From contig NW_027480468.1 in the NCBI RefSeq assembly GCF_051401765.1, positions 1,426,001 through 1,490,000 on the forward strand: a stretch of DNA of 64,000 bases, in the 5' to 3' direction. The DNA comes from Calliopsis andreniformis (lineage: Eukaryota; Arthropoda; Insecta; Hymenoptera; Andrenidae). The position numbers and the translations under genes were made by a program. The notes beneath the pieces are model-generated. The model was not told the DNA's origin and did no database searches. It was given only the letters and a program-made list of their open reading frames with translations. This document shows positions 13,801 to 27,111 of the stretch, in pieces. Each line of letters opens with the position of its first letter. Position 1 is the first letter of the stretch.

Positions 13801-13850
13801 CTTCAGATCTCTATCCACAAACATCAATTCTCATCACTCAACCCTCAATC
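10434..13850 (+). repeat. Right member of 4403-bp displaced duplication
   Basis: Copy of 6031-9447 with scattered point changes, for example TCAATCC to TGAATCC near 13620. Homology ends in the B box that starts at 13747, about 13850, where the left member keeps a box tail and this member turns into plain heptamers. A recombination junction inside or just after a landmark box is the simplest reading. Confidence 0.8.
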
Positions 13851-13869
13851 CTCAATCCTCAATCCTCAG

Positions 13870-14795
13870 TCATCAATCCTCAATCCTCAATCCGCAAACC
13901 TCAAACCTCAACCGTCAGTCCTCGTCCTCAAACCTCAACCCTCAATCCTCCATCCTCAATCTTCAATCATCAATACTCAATCTTCAATCCTCAATCCTCA
14001 ATCCTCAATCCTCAATCCTCAATCCTCAATATTCAACGCACAACCCTCAATCATCAATCCTGAATACTCAACCATCAATCCTCAGTTCTCAATACTCAAT
14101 AGAATATCCTGAATTCTCATGGTTCAATACTCAATCCGCAATATTCAATAATCAAATCTCTATCCTCAAACATCAATTCTCAATACTCAATCCTCAACAC
14201 TCAGTCCTCTCTCTTCAATCCTCAGTCCTCAATCCTCAGTCTTCAATCCTCAACACTCAATCTTCAATCCTCAATCCTCAATTCTCAATCCTCAATGCTC
14301 AATCCTCAATCCTCAATCCTCAATTCTCAATCCTCAATCCTCAGGCCTCAATCTTCAACCCTCAATACCCAATCCTCAGTCTTCGATCCTCAATCCTCAA
14401 TCCTCAATACTCAATCTTCAATCCTCAATCCTAAATCCTCAATCCTCAATCCTCAATCCTCAATCCTCAATCCTCAATACTCAATCCTCAATCTTCAATC
14501 CTCAATACTCAATCTTCAAACCTCAATCCTCAATCCTCAACCCTCAATCTTCAATCCTCAATCCTCAATCCTCAATCCTCAATCCTCAACACTCAATCCT
14601 CAATTTTCAATCCTCAATCCTCAGTCCTCAATCTACAATCCTCAATACTCAATCTGCAAACCTCAATCCTCAGTCCTCAATCCTCAATCCTCATTCTTCA
14701 ATCCTCAATACCGAATCCTCAATCTTCAATCCTCAATCCTCAATACTCAATCTTCAATCCTCAATCCTCAATTTTCAATCCTCAATGCTCAATCC
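13870..14795 (+). repeat. Right member of 3977-bp displaced duplication
   Basis: Copy of 9895-10811, with the A box at 14096. The homology stops near the unit TCAATGC at 14785, after which plain heptamers follow. Confidence 0.75.
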
Positions 14796-15081
14796 TCAAT
14801 CCTCAATCCTCAATCCTCAATCCTCAATCCTCAATCCTCAATCTTAATCTTCAATCCTCAATACTCAATCTTCAATCCTCAATCCTCAATCCTCAATCCT
14901 CAATACTCAATCTTCAATCCTGAATCCTCAATCCTCAATCCTCAATCTACAATCCTCAATACTCAATCTGCAATCCTCAATCCTCAGTCCTCAATCCTCA
15001 ATCTTCAATCATTAATATTCAATCTTCAATCCACAATCCTCAATCCTCAATCCTCAATCCTCAGTCCTCAGTCCTCAAACC

Positions 15082-15135
15082 TCAATCCTCAACCCTCAGC
15101 CCTCATCCTCAATCCTCAACCCTCAGCCCTCATCC
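15082..15135 (+). repeat. 27-bp tandem duplication with 6-bp units
   Basis: Two copies of a 27-bp block made of three heptamers (TCAATCC, TCAACCC, TCAGCCC) and one hexamer (TCATCC). An identical pair sits at 15220-15273, 138 bp downstream, giving four hexamer units within 200 bp. Confidence 0.85.
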
Positions 15136-15219
15136 TCAATCCTCAATCCTCAATCCTAAATCCTGAATCTTCCATCCTCAATACTCAATCTTCAATCCTC
15201 AATCCCCTGTCCTCAAACG

Positions 15220-15273
15220 TCAATCCTCAACCCTCAGCCCTCATCCTCAATCCTCAACCCTCAGCCCTCATCC
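15220..15273 (+). repeat. Second 27-bp tandem duplication
   Basis: Same 27-bp block in two copies as at 15082-15135. The 138-bp spacing suggests that a larger segment holding the pair was itself copied once. Confidence 0.8.
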
Positions 15274-16189
15274 TCAATCCTCAATCCTCAATCTTCAACT
15301 CTCAGTGCCAAATCCTCAATCTTGAATACACAATCCTCAATCCTCAAACTTCAATCCTCAATACTCAATCTTCAATCCTCAATCCTCAGTCCTCAATCCT
15401 CAATCCTCATTCTTCAATCATCAATACCCAATCCTCAATCTTCAATCCTCAATCCTCAATCCTCAATCCTCAATCCTCATTCTTCAATCATCAATACCCT
15501 ATCCTCAATCTTCAATCCTCTATCCTCAATCCTCAATCCTCAATCCTCAATCTTCAATCCTCAATACTCAATCCTCAATCCTCAATCCTCACCACTCAAT
15601 CCTCAATTTTCAATCCTCAATCCTCAGTCCTCAATCTACAATCCTCAATACTCAATCTGCAATCCTCAATCCTCAGTCCTCAATCCTCAATCCTCATTCT
15701 TCAATCCTCAATCCCCAATGCTCAATCTTAATCTTCAATCCTCAATACTCAATCTTCAATCCTCAATCCTCAATCCTCAATCCTCAATACTCAATCTTCA
15801 ATCCTCAATCCTCAATCCTCAATCTACAATCCCCAATACTCAATCTGCAATCCTCAATCCTCAGTCCTCAATCCTCAATCCTCATTCTTCAATCCTCAAT
15901 ACCGAATCCTCAATCTTCAATCCTCAATCCTCAATCCTCAATTCTCAATCCTCCATCCTCAATATTCAACACACAACCCTCAAACATCAATCCTCAATAC
16001 TCAACCATCAATCCTCAATTCTCAATACTCAATAGAGTATCCTGAATTCTCATGGTTCAATACTCAATCCACAATTTTCAATAATCAAATCTCAATCCTC
16101 AAACATCAATTCTCAACACTCAATCCTCAACACTCAGTCCTCTCTCTTCAATCCTCCATCCTCAATCCTCAATCCTCAATCGTCAATCC

Positions 16190-19100
16190 TCAATCCTCAA
16201 TCCTCAGTCATCAAACCTCAATCCTGAATCCTCAATCCTGAATCCTCAATCTTCAGCCCTGAGTCCTCAACAATCAGTTGTCAATCCTCTATCCTCAATA
16301 GAATATCCTCAATTCACAGGTTTCAATACTCAATACTCAATCTGCAATCTTCAAATCTCTATTCACAAACATCAATTCTCATCACTCAACCCTCAATACT
16401 CAGGCCCCAATTCTCAATCTTCAATCCTCAATCCTCAATCCTCAATCCTCAATCTTAATCTTCAATCTTCAATCCTCAATCCTCAATCCTCAATTCTCAA
16501 TCCTCAATCCTCTGTCCTCAGTCCTCAAACCACAATCCTCAACCCTCAGCCCACATCCTCAATCCTCAACCCTCAATCCTCTGTCCTCCGTTCTCAAACC
16601 TTAAACCTCAGCCCTTAGACCTCATCCTCAATCCTCAATCCTCAATCCTCAATCCTCAATTTTCAATCCTCAATACTCAACCTTCAATCCTCAATCCGCA
16701 GTCCTCAAACCTCAATTCTGTATCCTGAACACTCAATCTTCAATCCTCAATCCTCAGTCCTGAATACTCTACCATCAATCTTCAATCCTCAATCCCCAAT
16801 GCTCAATCCTCAATCATCATTCCTCAATCCTCAATACCCAATCCTCAATCTTCAATCCCCAATCCTCTATCCACAATTCTCAATCCTCAATCCTCAGTCC
16901 TCAGTCCTCAAACCTCAATCCTCCGCCCTCAGCCCTCATCGTCAATCCTCAATCCTCAATCCACAATTTTCAATCCTCAATAATCAATCTTCAATCCTCA
17001 ATCCTCAATCCTCAATTCTCAATCCTCAATCGTCAGTCTTCAATCCTCAATACTCAATCTTCAACCCTGAATCCTCAATCCTCAATCCTCAATCCTCATT
17101 CTTCAATCCTCAATACCCAATCCTCAATCTTCAATCCTCAATCCTCAATCCTCAATTCTCAATCCTCAATCCTCAGTCCTCAGTCCTCAAACCACAATCC
17201 TCAACCCTCAGCCCTCATCCTCAATCCTCAATCCTCAACCCTCAGTCCTCCGTCCTCAAACCTCAAACCTCAGCCCTCAGACCTCATCCTCAATACTCAA
17301 TCCTCAATCCTCAATCCTCAATCTTCAATCCTCAATACTCAATCTTCAATCCTCAATCCTCAGTCCTCAAACCTCAATTCTGAATCCTGAATACTCAATC
17401 TTCAGTCCTCAATCCTCAGTCGTCAATAATCTACCATCAATCTTCAATCCTCGATCCTCAATGCTCAATACTCAATCCTCATTCTTCAATCCTCAATACC
17501 CAATCCTCAATCTTCAATCCTAAATCCTGAATGCTCAATTCTCAATCCCCAATCCTCAACCCTCAATATTCAATCCTCAATACTCAATCTTCAATCCTCA
17601 ATCCTCAATCCTCAGTCATCAATTCTCAATCTTCAATTCTCAATCGTGAATCCTCACTCCTCAATCCTCAATCCTCAATCCTCGTTCCTCAAACCTCAAT
17701 CCTCAACCCTCAATCCTCATTCTCAATTCTCAATGCCCAATTCTCAATCCTCAATCCTCAATCCTCAATCCTCAATCCTCAGTCCTCAGTCCTCAAACCA
17801 CAATCCTCAACCCTCAGCCCTCATCCTCATTCCTCAATCCTCAACCCTCAGTCCTCCGTCCTCAAACCTCAAACCTCAAACCTCAGCCCTCAGACCTCAT
17901 CCTCAATACTCAATCCTCAATCCTCAATCCTCAATCTTCAATCCTCAATACTCAATCTTCAATCCTCAATCCTCAGTCCTCAAACCTCAATTCTGAATCC
18001 TGAATACTCAATCTTCAATCCTCAATCCTCAGTCCTCAATACTCTACCATCAATGTTCAATCCTCAATCCTCAATGCTCAATACTCAATCCTCATTCTTC
18101 AATCCTCAATACCCAATCCTCAATCTTCAATCCTGAATCCTCAATGCTCAATTCTCAATCCTCAATCCTCAACCCTCAATATTCAATCCTCAATACTCAA
18201 TCTTCAATCCTCAATCCTCAATCCTCAGTCATCAATTCTCAATCTTCAATTCTCAATCGTGAATCCTCACTCCTCAATCCTCAATCCTCAATCCTCGTTC
18301 CTCAAACCTCAACCCTCAACCCTCAGTCCTCATTCTCAATTCTCAATGCTCAATTCTCAATCCTCAATCCTCAATCCTCAATCCTCAATCTTCAATACTC
18401 AATAATCAATCTCCAATCCTAGATCCTCAATCCCCAATCATCAATCCTCAATCCTCAATCCTCAATCCTCAATCCTCAATCCTCGATCCTCAATCCTCAA
18501 TCTTCAACCCTCAATCATCGATCCTCAATCCTCAAACCTCAATCTTCAAACCTCAATACTCAATCTTCAATCCTCAATCCTCAATCCTCAATCCTCAATC
18601 CTCAATCCTCAATCTTCAATCCTCAATACTCAATCTTCAATCCTCAATCGTCAATCCTCAATCCTCCATCCTGAATCCTCAGTACTCAATCCTCAATCCT
18701 CAATCCTCAATATTCAATCCTCAATACTCAATCTTCAATCCTCAATCCTCAATCCTCAATCCTCCATCCTGAATCCTCAATACTCAATCCTCAATCTTCA
18801 ATCCTCAATACTCAATCTTCAATCCTCAATCCTCGATCCTCAATCCTCAATCCTCATTCCTCAATCCTCAATACACAATCCTCAATCCTCAATCCTCAAT
18901 CCTCAGTCCCCAATCCTCAATCTTCATTCCTCAATCCTCAATACTCAACCCTCAATCCTCAATCCTCAATCTTCAATTCTCAATCCTCAATCCTCAATTC
19001 TCAATCCTCAATCCTCTGTCCTCAGTCCTCAAACCACAATCCTCAACCCTCAGCCCTCATCCTCAATCCTCAACCCTCAATCCTCAGTCCTCCGTCCTCA

Positions 19101-21545
19101 AACCTCAAACCTCAGCCCATAGACCTCATCCTCAATCCTCAGTCCTCAATCCTCAATCCTCAATCTTCAATCCTCAATACTCAATCTTCAATCCTCAATC
19201 CTCAGTCCTCAAACCTCAATTCTGTATCCTGAACACTCAATCTTCAATCCTCAATCCTCAGTCCTGAATACTCTACCATCAATCTTCAATCCTCAATCCC
19301 CAATGCTCAAGCCTCAATCCTCATTCCTCAATCCTCAATACCCAATCCTCAATCGTCAATCCTCAATCCTCAATGTTCAATTCTCAATCCTCAATCCTCA
19401 AACCTCAACCTTCAATCCTCAATACTCAATCTTCAATCCTCAATCCTCAATCCTCTGTCATCAATCCTAAAACTTCAATTCTCAATCGTGAATCCTCACT
19501 CCTCAATCCTCAACCCTCAATCCTCGTTCCTCAAACCTCAATCCTCAACCCTCAGTCCTCATCCTCAATTCTAAATTCTCAATTCTCAATCCTCAATCCT
19601 CAACCATCAATCCTCAATCTTCAATCCTCAATAATCAATCTCCAATCCTGCATCCTCAATCCCCAATCCTCAATCCTTAATCCTCAATCTTGAATCCTCA
19701 ATCCCCAGTCCTCAATCTTCAATCCTCAATGATCAATCCGCAATCCTCAATCCTCAGTCCTCAATCCTCAATCCTCAATCCTCAAACCTCAAACCTCAAC
19801 CGTCAGTCCTCGTCCTCAAACCTCAACCCTCAATCCTCCATCCTCAATCTTCAATCATCAATACTCAATCTTCAATCCTCAATCCTCAATCCTCAATCCT
19901 CAATCCTCAACATTCAACGCACAACCCTCAACCATCAATCCTCAATACTCAACCATCAATCCTCAATCCTCAATCCTCAATGTTCAATCCGCAATACCCA
20001 ACCCTCAATCTTCAATACTCAATCCTCAATACCCAATCCTCAATCTTCAATCCCCAATCCTCTATCCACAATTCTCAATCCTCAATCCTCAGTCCTCAGT
20101 CCTCAAACCTCAATCCTCCGCCCTCAGCCCTCATCGTCAATCCTCAATCCTCAATCCACAATTTTCAATCCTCAATAATCAATCTTCAATCCTCAATCCT
20201 CAATCCTCAATTCTCAATCCTCAATCGTCAGTCTTCAATCCTCAATACTCAATCTTCAATCCTGAATCCTCAATCCTCAATCCTCAATCCTCATTCTTCA
20301 ATCCTCAATACCCAATCCTCAATCTTCAATCCTCAATCCTCAATCCTCAATTCTCAATCCTCAATCCTCAGTCCTCAGTCCTCAAACCACAATCCTCAAA
20401 CCTCAGCCCTCATCCTCATTCCTCAATCCTCAACCCTCAGTCCTCCGTCCTCAAACCTCAAACCTCAGCCCTCAGACCTCATCCTCAATACTCAATCCTC
20501 AATCCTCAATCCTCAATCTTCAATCCTCAATACTCAATCTTCAATCCTCAATCCTCAGTCCTCAAACCTCTATTCTGAATCCTGAATACTCAATCTTCAA
20601 TCCTCAATCCTCAGTCGTCAATACTCTACCATCAATCTTCAATCCTCAATCCTCAATGCTCAATACTCAATCCTCATTCTTCAATCCTCAATACCCAATC
20701 CTCAATCTCCAATCCTGAATCCTCAATGCTCAATTCTCAATCCCCAATCCTCAACACTCAACATTCAATCCTCAATACTCAATCTTCAATCCTCGTTCCT
20801 CAAACCTCAATCCTCAACCCTCAGTCCTCATTCTCAATTCTCAATCCCCAATTTTCAATCCTCAATCCTCAATACTCAATCTTCAATCCTCAATCCTCAA
20901 TCCTCAATCCTCAATCCTCAATCCTCAATATTCAACACACAACCCTCAGCCATCCATCCTCAATACTCAACCATCAATCCTCAATTCTCAACACTCAATA
21001 GATTATACTGAATTCTCATGGTTGAAAACTCAATCCAAAATATACAATAATCAAATCTCAATCCTCAAACATTAATTCTCAAAACTCAGTCCTCAACACT
21101 CAGTCCTCTCTCTTCAATCCTCCATCCTCAATCCTCAATCTTCAATCCTCAATACTCAATCTTCAGTCCTCAATCCTCAATCCTCAATCCTCAATCCCCT
21201 ATCCTCATTCCTCAATCCTCAACACCCAGTCCTCAATCTTCTATCCTCAATCCACAACCCTCGATCCTCAATCCTCAATCTTCAATCATCAATATTCAAT
21301 CTTCGGTCCGCAATCCTCAATCCTCAATCCTCAATCCTCAATCCTCAATGTTCAATCCGCAATACCCAACCCTCAATCTTCAATACTCAATCCTCAATAC
21401 CCAATCCTCAATCTTCAATCCCCAATCCTCTATCCACAATTCTCAATCCTCAATCCTCAGTCCTCAGTCCTCAAACCTCAATCCTCCGCCCTCAGCCCTC
21501 ATTGTCAATCCTCAATCCTCAATCCACAATTTTCAATCCTCAATA
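16190..21545 (+). repeat. 5.4-kb block, shortened copy of 29098-34970
   Basis: Aligned to 29098-34970 with offsets that step from 12908 to 13334, 13341 and 13425. The steps are deletions in this copy: about 426 bp at 18906, 7 bp near 19150 and 84 bp near 20785. Each is a whole number of satellite units (426 = 60 x 7 + 6). Contains a B box at 16295 and the A box of the ATTATAC subtype at 20995. At its right end, near 21545, the two copies separate. Confidence 0.8.
17531..18143 (+). repeat. About 0.6-kb sub-repeat, first of a pair
   Basis: A 613-bp segment followed by a related one starting at 18144. The pair recurs at 30439/31052 with the same 613-bp spacing and, at 599 bp spacing, at 47108/47707 within the 3120-bp repeat. 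In the copy at 26224 the pair is fused into one. Confidence 0.75.
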
Positions 21546-22305
21546 CTCATTCTTCAATCATCAATACCCAATCCTCAATCTTCAATCCTCAATCCTCAAT
21601 CCTCAATCCTCAATACTCATTCTTCAATCCTCAATACCCTATCCTCAATCTTCAATCCTCAATCCTCAATCCTCAATCCTCAATCCTCAATAGTCAATCG
21701 ACAATCTTCAACCCTCAGTGCCAAATACTCAATCTTGAATACTCAATCCTCAATCCTCAAACTTCAATCCTCAATACTCAATCTTCAATCCTCAAACCTC
21801 AGTCCTCAATCCTCAATCCTCATTCTTCAATCCTCAATACCCAATCCTCAATCTTCCATCCTCAATCCTCAAGCCTCAATTCTCAATCCTCAATCCCCAA
21901 TCCTCAGACCTCAAACATCAATACTGAACCCTCAGTCCTCGTCCTCAATCCACAACCCTCAATCCTCAATCCTCAATCTTCAATTCTCAATCCTCAATCC
22001 ACAATCCTCTATCATCAATCCTCAATCCTCAAACCTCAATCCTGAATCCTCAATCTTCAGCACTCAGTCCTCAACAATCAGCTGTCAATCCTCAATCCTC
22101 AATAGAATATCATCAATTCAAAGCTTTCAATACTCAATACTCAATCTGCAATCTTCAAATCTCTATCCACAATCATCAATTCTCATCACTCAACCCTCAA
22201 CGCTCAGTCCCCAATCCTCAATCTTCAATCCTCAACCCTCAACGCTCAGTCCCCAATCCTCAATCTTCAATCCTCAATCCTCAATCCTCAATCCTCAATC
22301 CTCAA
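21546..22305 (+). repeat. Satellite stretch between larger blocks
   Basis: Heptamer satellite with a B box at 22099, in which the ACAGTTT unit is AAAGCTT, and a small 42-bp tandem duplication. I did not trace a long duplicate for this stretch. Confidence 0.65.
22190..22273 (+). repeat. 42-bp tandem duplication at a B-box end
   Basis: Two adjacent copies of six heptamers (22190-22231 and 22232-22273), recognised by the unit TCAACGC followed by TCAGTCC and CCAATCC. It duplicates the right end of the B box that starts at 22099. Confidence 0.85.
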
Positions 22306-24196
22306 TCCTCAATCCTCAATCCTCCATCCTCAATATTCAACACACAACCCTCAAACATCAATCCTCAATACTCAACCATCAATCCTCAATTCTCAATACT
22401 CAATAGAGTATCCTGAATTCTCATGGTTCAATACTCAATCCACAATTTTCAATAATCAAATCTCAATCCTCAAACATCAATTCTCAACACTCAATCCTCA
22501 ACACTCAGTCCTCTCTCTTCAATCCTCCATCCTCAATCCTCAATCCTCAATCGTCAATCCTCAACTTTCAATCCTCAACCCTCAATCCTCAGTCCTCAAA
22601 CCTCAATCACGAATCCTCAATCCTGAATCCTCAATCTTCAGCCCTCAGTCCTCAACAATCAATTGTCAATCCTCAATCCTCAATAGAATATCCTCAATTC
22701 ACTGTTTTCAATACTCAATCCCCATTCTTCAATCTTCAAATCTCAATACTCAATATTCAATCCTCAACCCTCAACCCTCAATCCTCAATCCTCATTCTTC
22801 AATCCTCAATACCCAATCCTCAATCTTCAATCCTCAATCCTCAATCCTCAATTCTCAAACCTCATTCCTCAGTCCTCAGTCCTCAAACCTCAATCCTCAA
22901 CCCTCAGCCCTCATCCTCAATCATCAATACTCAATCCTCAATCGTCAATAGAATATCATCAATTCACAGTTTTCAATACTCAATACTCAATCTGCAATCT
23001 TCAAATCTCTATTCACAAACATCACTTCTCATCACTCAACCCTCGACACTCCGTCCCCAATCCTCAATCTTCATTCCTCAATCCTCAATACTCAACCCTC
23101 AATGCTCAATCCTCAATCTTCAATCCTCAATCCTCAATCCTCAATTCTCAATACTCAATCCTCTGTCCTCAGACCTCAAACCACAATTCTCAACCCTCAG
23201 CCCCCATCCTCAATCCTCAACCCTCAATCCTCAGTCCTCCGACCTCAAACCTCAAACCTCAGCCCTTAGACCTCATCCTCAATCCTCAATCCTCAATCCT
23301 CAATCCTCAATCTTCAATCCTCAATACTCAATCTTCAATCCTCAATCCTCAGTCCTCAAACCTCAATTCTGTATCCTGAACACTCAATCTTCAATCCTCA
23401 ATCCTCAGTCCTGAATACTCTACCATCAATCTTCAATCCTCAATCCCCAATGCTCAATCCTCAATCCTCATTCCTCAATCCTCAATACCCAATCCTGAAT
23501 CGTCAATCCTCAATCCTCAATCCTCAATGTTCAATTCTCAATCCTCAATCCTCAAACCTCAACCTTCAATCCTCAATACTCAATCCTCTGTCATCAATCC
23601 TCAAACTTCAATTCTCAATCGTGAATCCTCACTCCTCAATCCTCAACCCTCAATCCTCGTTCCTCAAACCTCAATCCTCAACCCTCAGTCCTCATCCTCA
23701 ATATTAATTTTTCAATTCTCAATTCTCAATCCTCAATCCTCAACCCTCAATCCTCAATCTTCAATCCTCAATAATCAATCTCCAATCCTGCATCCTCAAT
23801 CCCCAATCCTCAATCCTTAATCCTCAATCTTGAATCCTCAATCCCCAGTCCTCAATCTTCAATCCTCAATGATCAATCCGCAATCCTCAATCCTCTGTCC
23901 TCAATCCTCAATCCTCAATCCTCAAACCTCAAACCTCAACCATCAGTCCTCGTCCTCAAACCTCAACCCTCAATCCTCCATCCTCAATCTTCAATCATCA
24001 ATACTCAATCTTCAATCCTCAATCCTCAATCCTCAATCCTCAATCCTCAATCCTCCACATTCAACGCACAACCCTCAACCATCAATCCTCAATACTCAAC
24101 CATCAATCCTCAGTTCTCAATACTCAATAGAATATCCTGAACCCTCATGGTTCAATACTCAACCAGCAATATTCCATAATCAAATCTCAATCCTCA

Positions 24197-24803
24197 AACA
24201 TCAATTCTCAACACTCAATCCTCAATCCTCAATCCTCAATCTTCAATCGTCAATACCCAATCCTCAGTCTTCAATCCTCAATCCTCAATCCTCAATTCTC
24301 AATCCTCAATCCTCAGTCCTCAAATCTCAATCCTGAATCCTCAATCATGAATCCTCAGTCTTCAGCCCTTAGTCCCACAATCAGTTGTCAATCCTCAATC
24401 CTCAATAGAATGTCCTCAATTCACAGTTTTCAATACTCAATACTCAATCTGCAATCTTCAGATCTCCATCCACAAACATCAATTATCATCACTCAACCCT
24501 CAATACTCAGTCCCCAATCCTCAATCTTCAATCCTCAATCCTCAATCCTCAATCCTCAATCTTAATCTTCAATCCTCAATACTCAATCTTCAATCCTCAA
24601 TCCTCAATGCTCAATCCTCAATCTTCAATCCCCAATCCTCAATCCTCAATTCTCAATCCTCAATCCTCAATCCTCAGACTTCAGACATCAATACTCAACC
24701 CACAGTCTTCGTCCTCAATCCACAACCCTCAATCCTCAATCCTCAATCTTCAATCATTAATATTCAATCTTCTATCCACAATCCTCAATCCTCAATCCTC
24801 AAT
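24197..24803 (+). repeat. Segment present only in copy 1 of the 4.8-kb unit
   Basis: Resembles 36330-37060 (and its copy 6185 bp further on), including the B box and the variant units TCAGACT and TCAGACA. Ahead of the B box at 24402 two bases are missing compared with related copies (a 5-bp unit), so the A-to-B spacing is 278 instead of 280. Confidence 0.7.
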
Positions 24804-26223
24804 CCTCAACCCTCAATCCTCTACGTTCAATCCTCAATACCCAATCCTCAGTCTTCAATCCTCAATCCTCAATCCTCAATCCTCAATCCTCAATCCTCAG
24901 TCATCAAACCTCAATCCTGAATCCTCAATCCTGAATCCTCAATCTTCAGCCCTGAGTCCTCAACAATCAGTTGTCAATCCTCTATCCTCAATAGAATATC
25001 CTCAATTCACAGGTTTCAATACTCAATACTCAATCTGCAATCTTCAAATCTCTATTCACAAACATCAATTCTCATCACTCAACCCTCAATACTCAGGCCC
25101 CAATTCTCAATCTTCAATCCTCAATCCTCAATCCTCAATCCTCAATCTTAATCTTCAATCTTCAATCCTCAATCCTCAATCCTCAGTTCTCAATCCTCAA
25201 TCCTCTGTCCTCAGTCCTCAAACCACAATCCTCAACCCTCAGCCCACATCCTCAATCCTCAACCCTCAATCCTCTGTCCTCCGTTCTCAAACCTTAAACC
25301 TCAGCCCTTAGACCTCATCCTCAATCCTCAATCCTCAATCCTCAATCCTCAATTTTCAATCCTCAATACTCAACCTTCAATCCTCAATCCGCAGTCCTCA
25401 AACCTCAATTCTGTATCCTGAACACTCAATCTTCAATCCTCAATCATCAGTCCTGAATACTCTACCATCAATCTTCAATCCTCAATCCCCAATGCTCAAT
25501 CCTCAATCATCATTCCTCAATCCTCAATACCCAATCCTCAATCTTCAATCCCCAATCCTCTATCCACAATTCTCAATCCTCAATCCTCAGTCCTCAGTCC
25601 TCAAACCTCAATCCTCCGCCCTCAGCCCTCATCGTCAATCCTCAATTCTCAATCCACAATTTTCAATCCTCAATAATCAATCTTCAATCCTCAATCCTCA
25701 ATCCTCAATTCTCAATCCTCAATCGTCAGTCTTCAATCCTCAATACTCAATCTTCAACCCTGAATCCTCAATCCTCAATCCTCAATCCTCATTCTTCAAT
25801 CCTCAATACCCAATCCTCAATCTTCAATCCTCAATCCTCAATCCTCAATTCTCAATCCTCAATCCTCAGTCCTCAGTCCTCAAACCACAATCCTCAACCC
25901 TCAGCCCTCATCCTCAATCCTCAATCCTCAACCCTCAGTCCTCCGTCCTCAAACCTCAAACCTCAGCCCTCAGACCTCATCCTCAATACTCAATCCTCAA
26001 TCCTCAATCCTCAATCTTCAATCCTCAATACTCAATCTTCAATCCTCAATCCTCAGTCCTCAAACCTCAATTCTGAATCCTGAATACTCAATCTTCAGTC
26101 CTCAATCCTCAGTCGTCAATAATCTACCATCAATCTTCAATCCTCGATCCTCAATGCTCAATACTCAATCCTCATTCTTCAATCCTCAATACCCAATCCT
26201 CAATCTTCAATCCTAAATCCTGA

Positions 26224-26502
26224 ATGCTCAATTCTCAATCCCCAATCCTCAACCCTCAATATTCAATCCTCAATACTCAATCTTCAATCCTCAATCCTCA
26301 ATCCTCAGTCATCAATTCTCAATCTTCAATTCTCAATCGTGAATCCTCACTACTCAATCCTCAATCCTCAATCCTCGTTCCTCAAACCTCAACCCTCAAC
26401 CCTCAGTCCTCATTCTCAATTCTCAATGCTCAATTCTCAATCCTCAATCCTCAATCCTCAATCCTCAATCTTCAATACTCAATAATCAATCTCCAATCCT
26501 AG
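26224..26502 (+). repeat. Fused sub-repeat (613-bp deletion)
   Basis: Begins like the segment at 17531 (with CCAATCC near 26238) but ends like the one at 18144 (TCAACCC, TCAACCC near 26390 and a TCAATAC, TCAATAA end). The two sub-repeats have therefore been joined by loss of one repeat length. Confidence 0.7.
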
Positions 26503-27111
26503 ATCCTCAATCCCCAATCATCAATCCTCAATCCTCAATCCTCAATCCTCAATCCTCAATCCTCGATCCTCAATCCTCAATCTTCAACCCTCAATCATCG
26601 ATCCTCAATCCTCAAACCTCAATCTTCAAACCTCAATACTCAATCTTCAATCCTCAATCCTCAATCCTCAATCCTCAATCCTCAATCCTCAATCTTCAAT
26701 CCTCAATACTCAATCTTCAATCCTCAATCGTCAATCCTCAATCCTCCATCCTGAATCCTCAGTACTCAATCCTCAATCCTCAATCCTCAATATTCAATCC
26801 TCAATACTCAATCTTCAATCCTCAATCCTCAATCCTCAATCCTCCATCCTGAATCCTCAATACTCAATCCTCAATCTTCAATCCTCAATACTCAATCTTC
26901 AATCCTCAATCCTCGATCCTCAATCCTCAATCCTCATTCCTCAATCCTCAATACACAATCCTCAATCCTCAATCCTCAATCCTCAGTCCTCAATTCTCAA
27001 TCCTCAATCCTCAATCCTCAATCCTCAATCCTCAATCCTCAATCATCCACCTCAATCTTCAATACTCAATCCTCAATCCTCATTCCTCAATCCTCAATAC
27101 TCAACCATCAA

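Larger units (their letters stand above)
14796..16190 (+). repeat. Mosaic satellite stretch with small local duplications
   Basis: Heptamer satellite without a long duplicate that I could trace as a block. A stretch near 15584-15719 resembles 14581-14716 (offset about 1003). It also holds two 27-bp tandem pairs and the canonical A box at 16029, whose upstream flank matches the flank at about 640-724. Confidence 0.65.
22306..27111 (+). repeat. 4.8-kb tandem unit, copy 1
   Basis: Offset 4806 to the next unit for its left part (22306-24196 matches 27112-29002). It continues as a match from 24819 on at offset 4222, then 4215, then 4828. The changes reflect a segment at 24197-24803 that copy 2 lacks, one heptamer, and a 613-bp sub-repeat that copy 2 has. 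Boxes: A at 22400 and 24124; B at 22680, 22945, 24402 and 24988. Confidence 0.8.

Noticed and set aside
14295..15731. Long + strand open reading frame (478 codons), and dozens of similar ones of 60-350 codons
   Set aside because: The heptamer lacks stops in all + frames, so open frames arise automatically. They overlap each other in different frames with the same SSILNPQ repeat, start at arbitrary ATG/TTG/GTG variants, and end at random variant stops. No promoter, Kozak context, domain or codon bias was seen.
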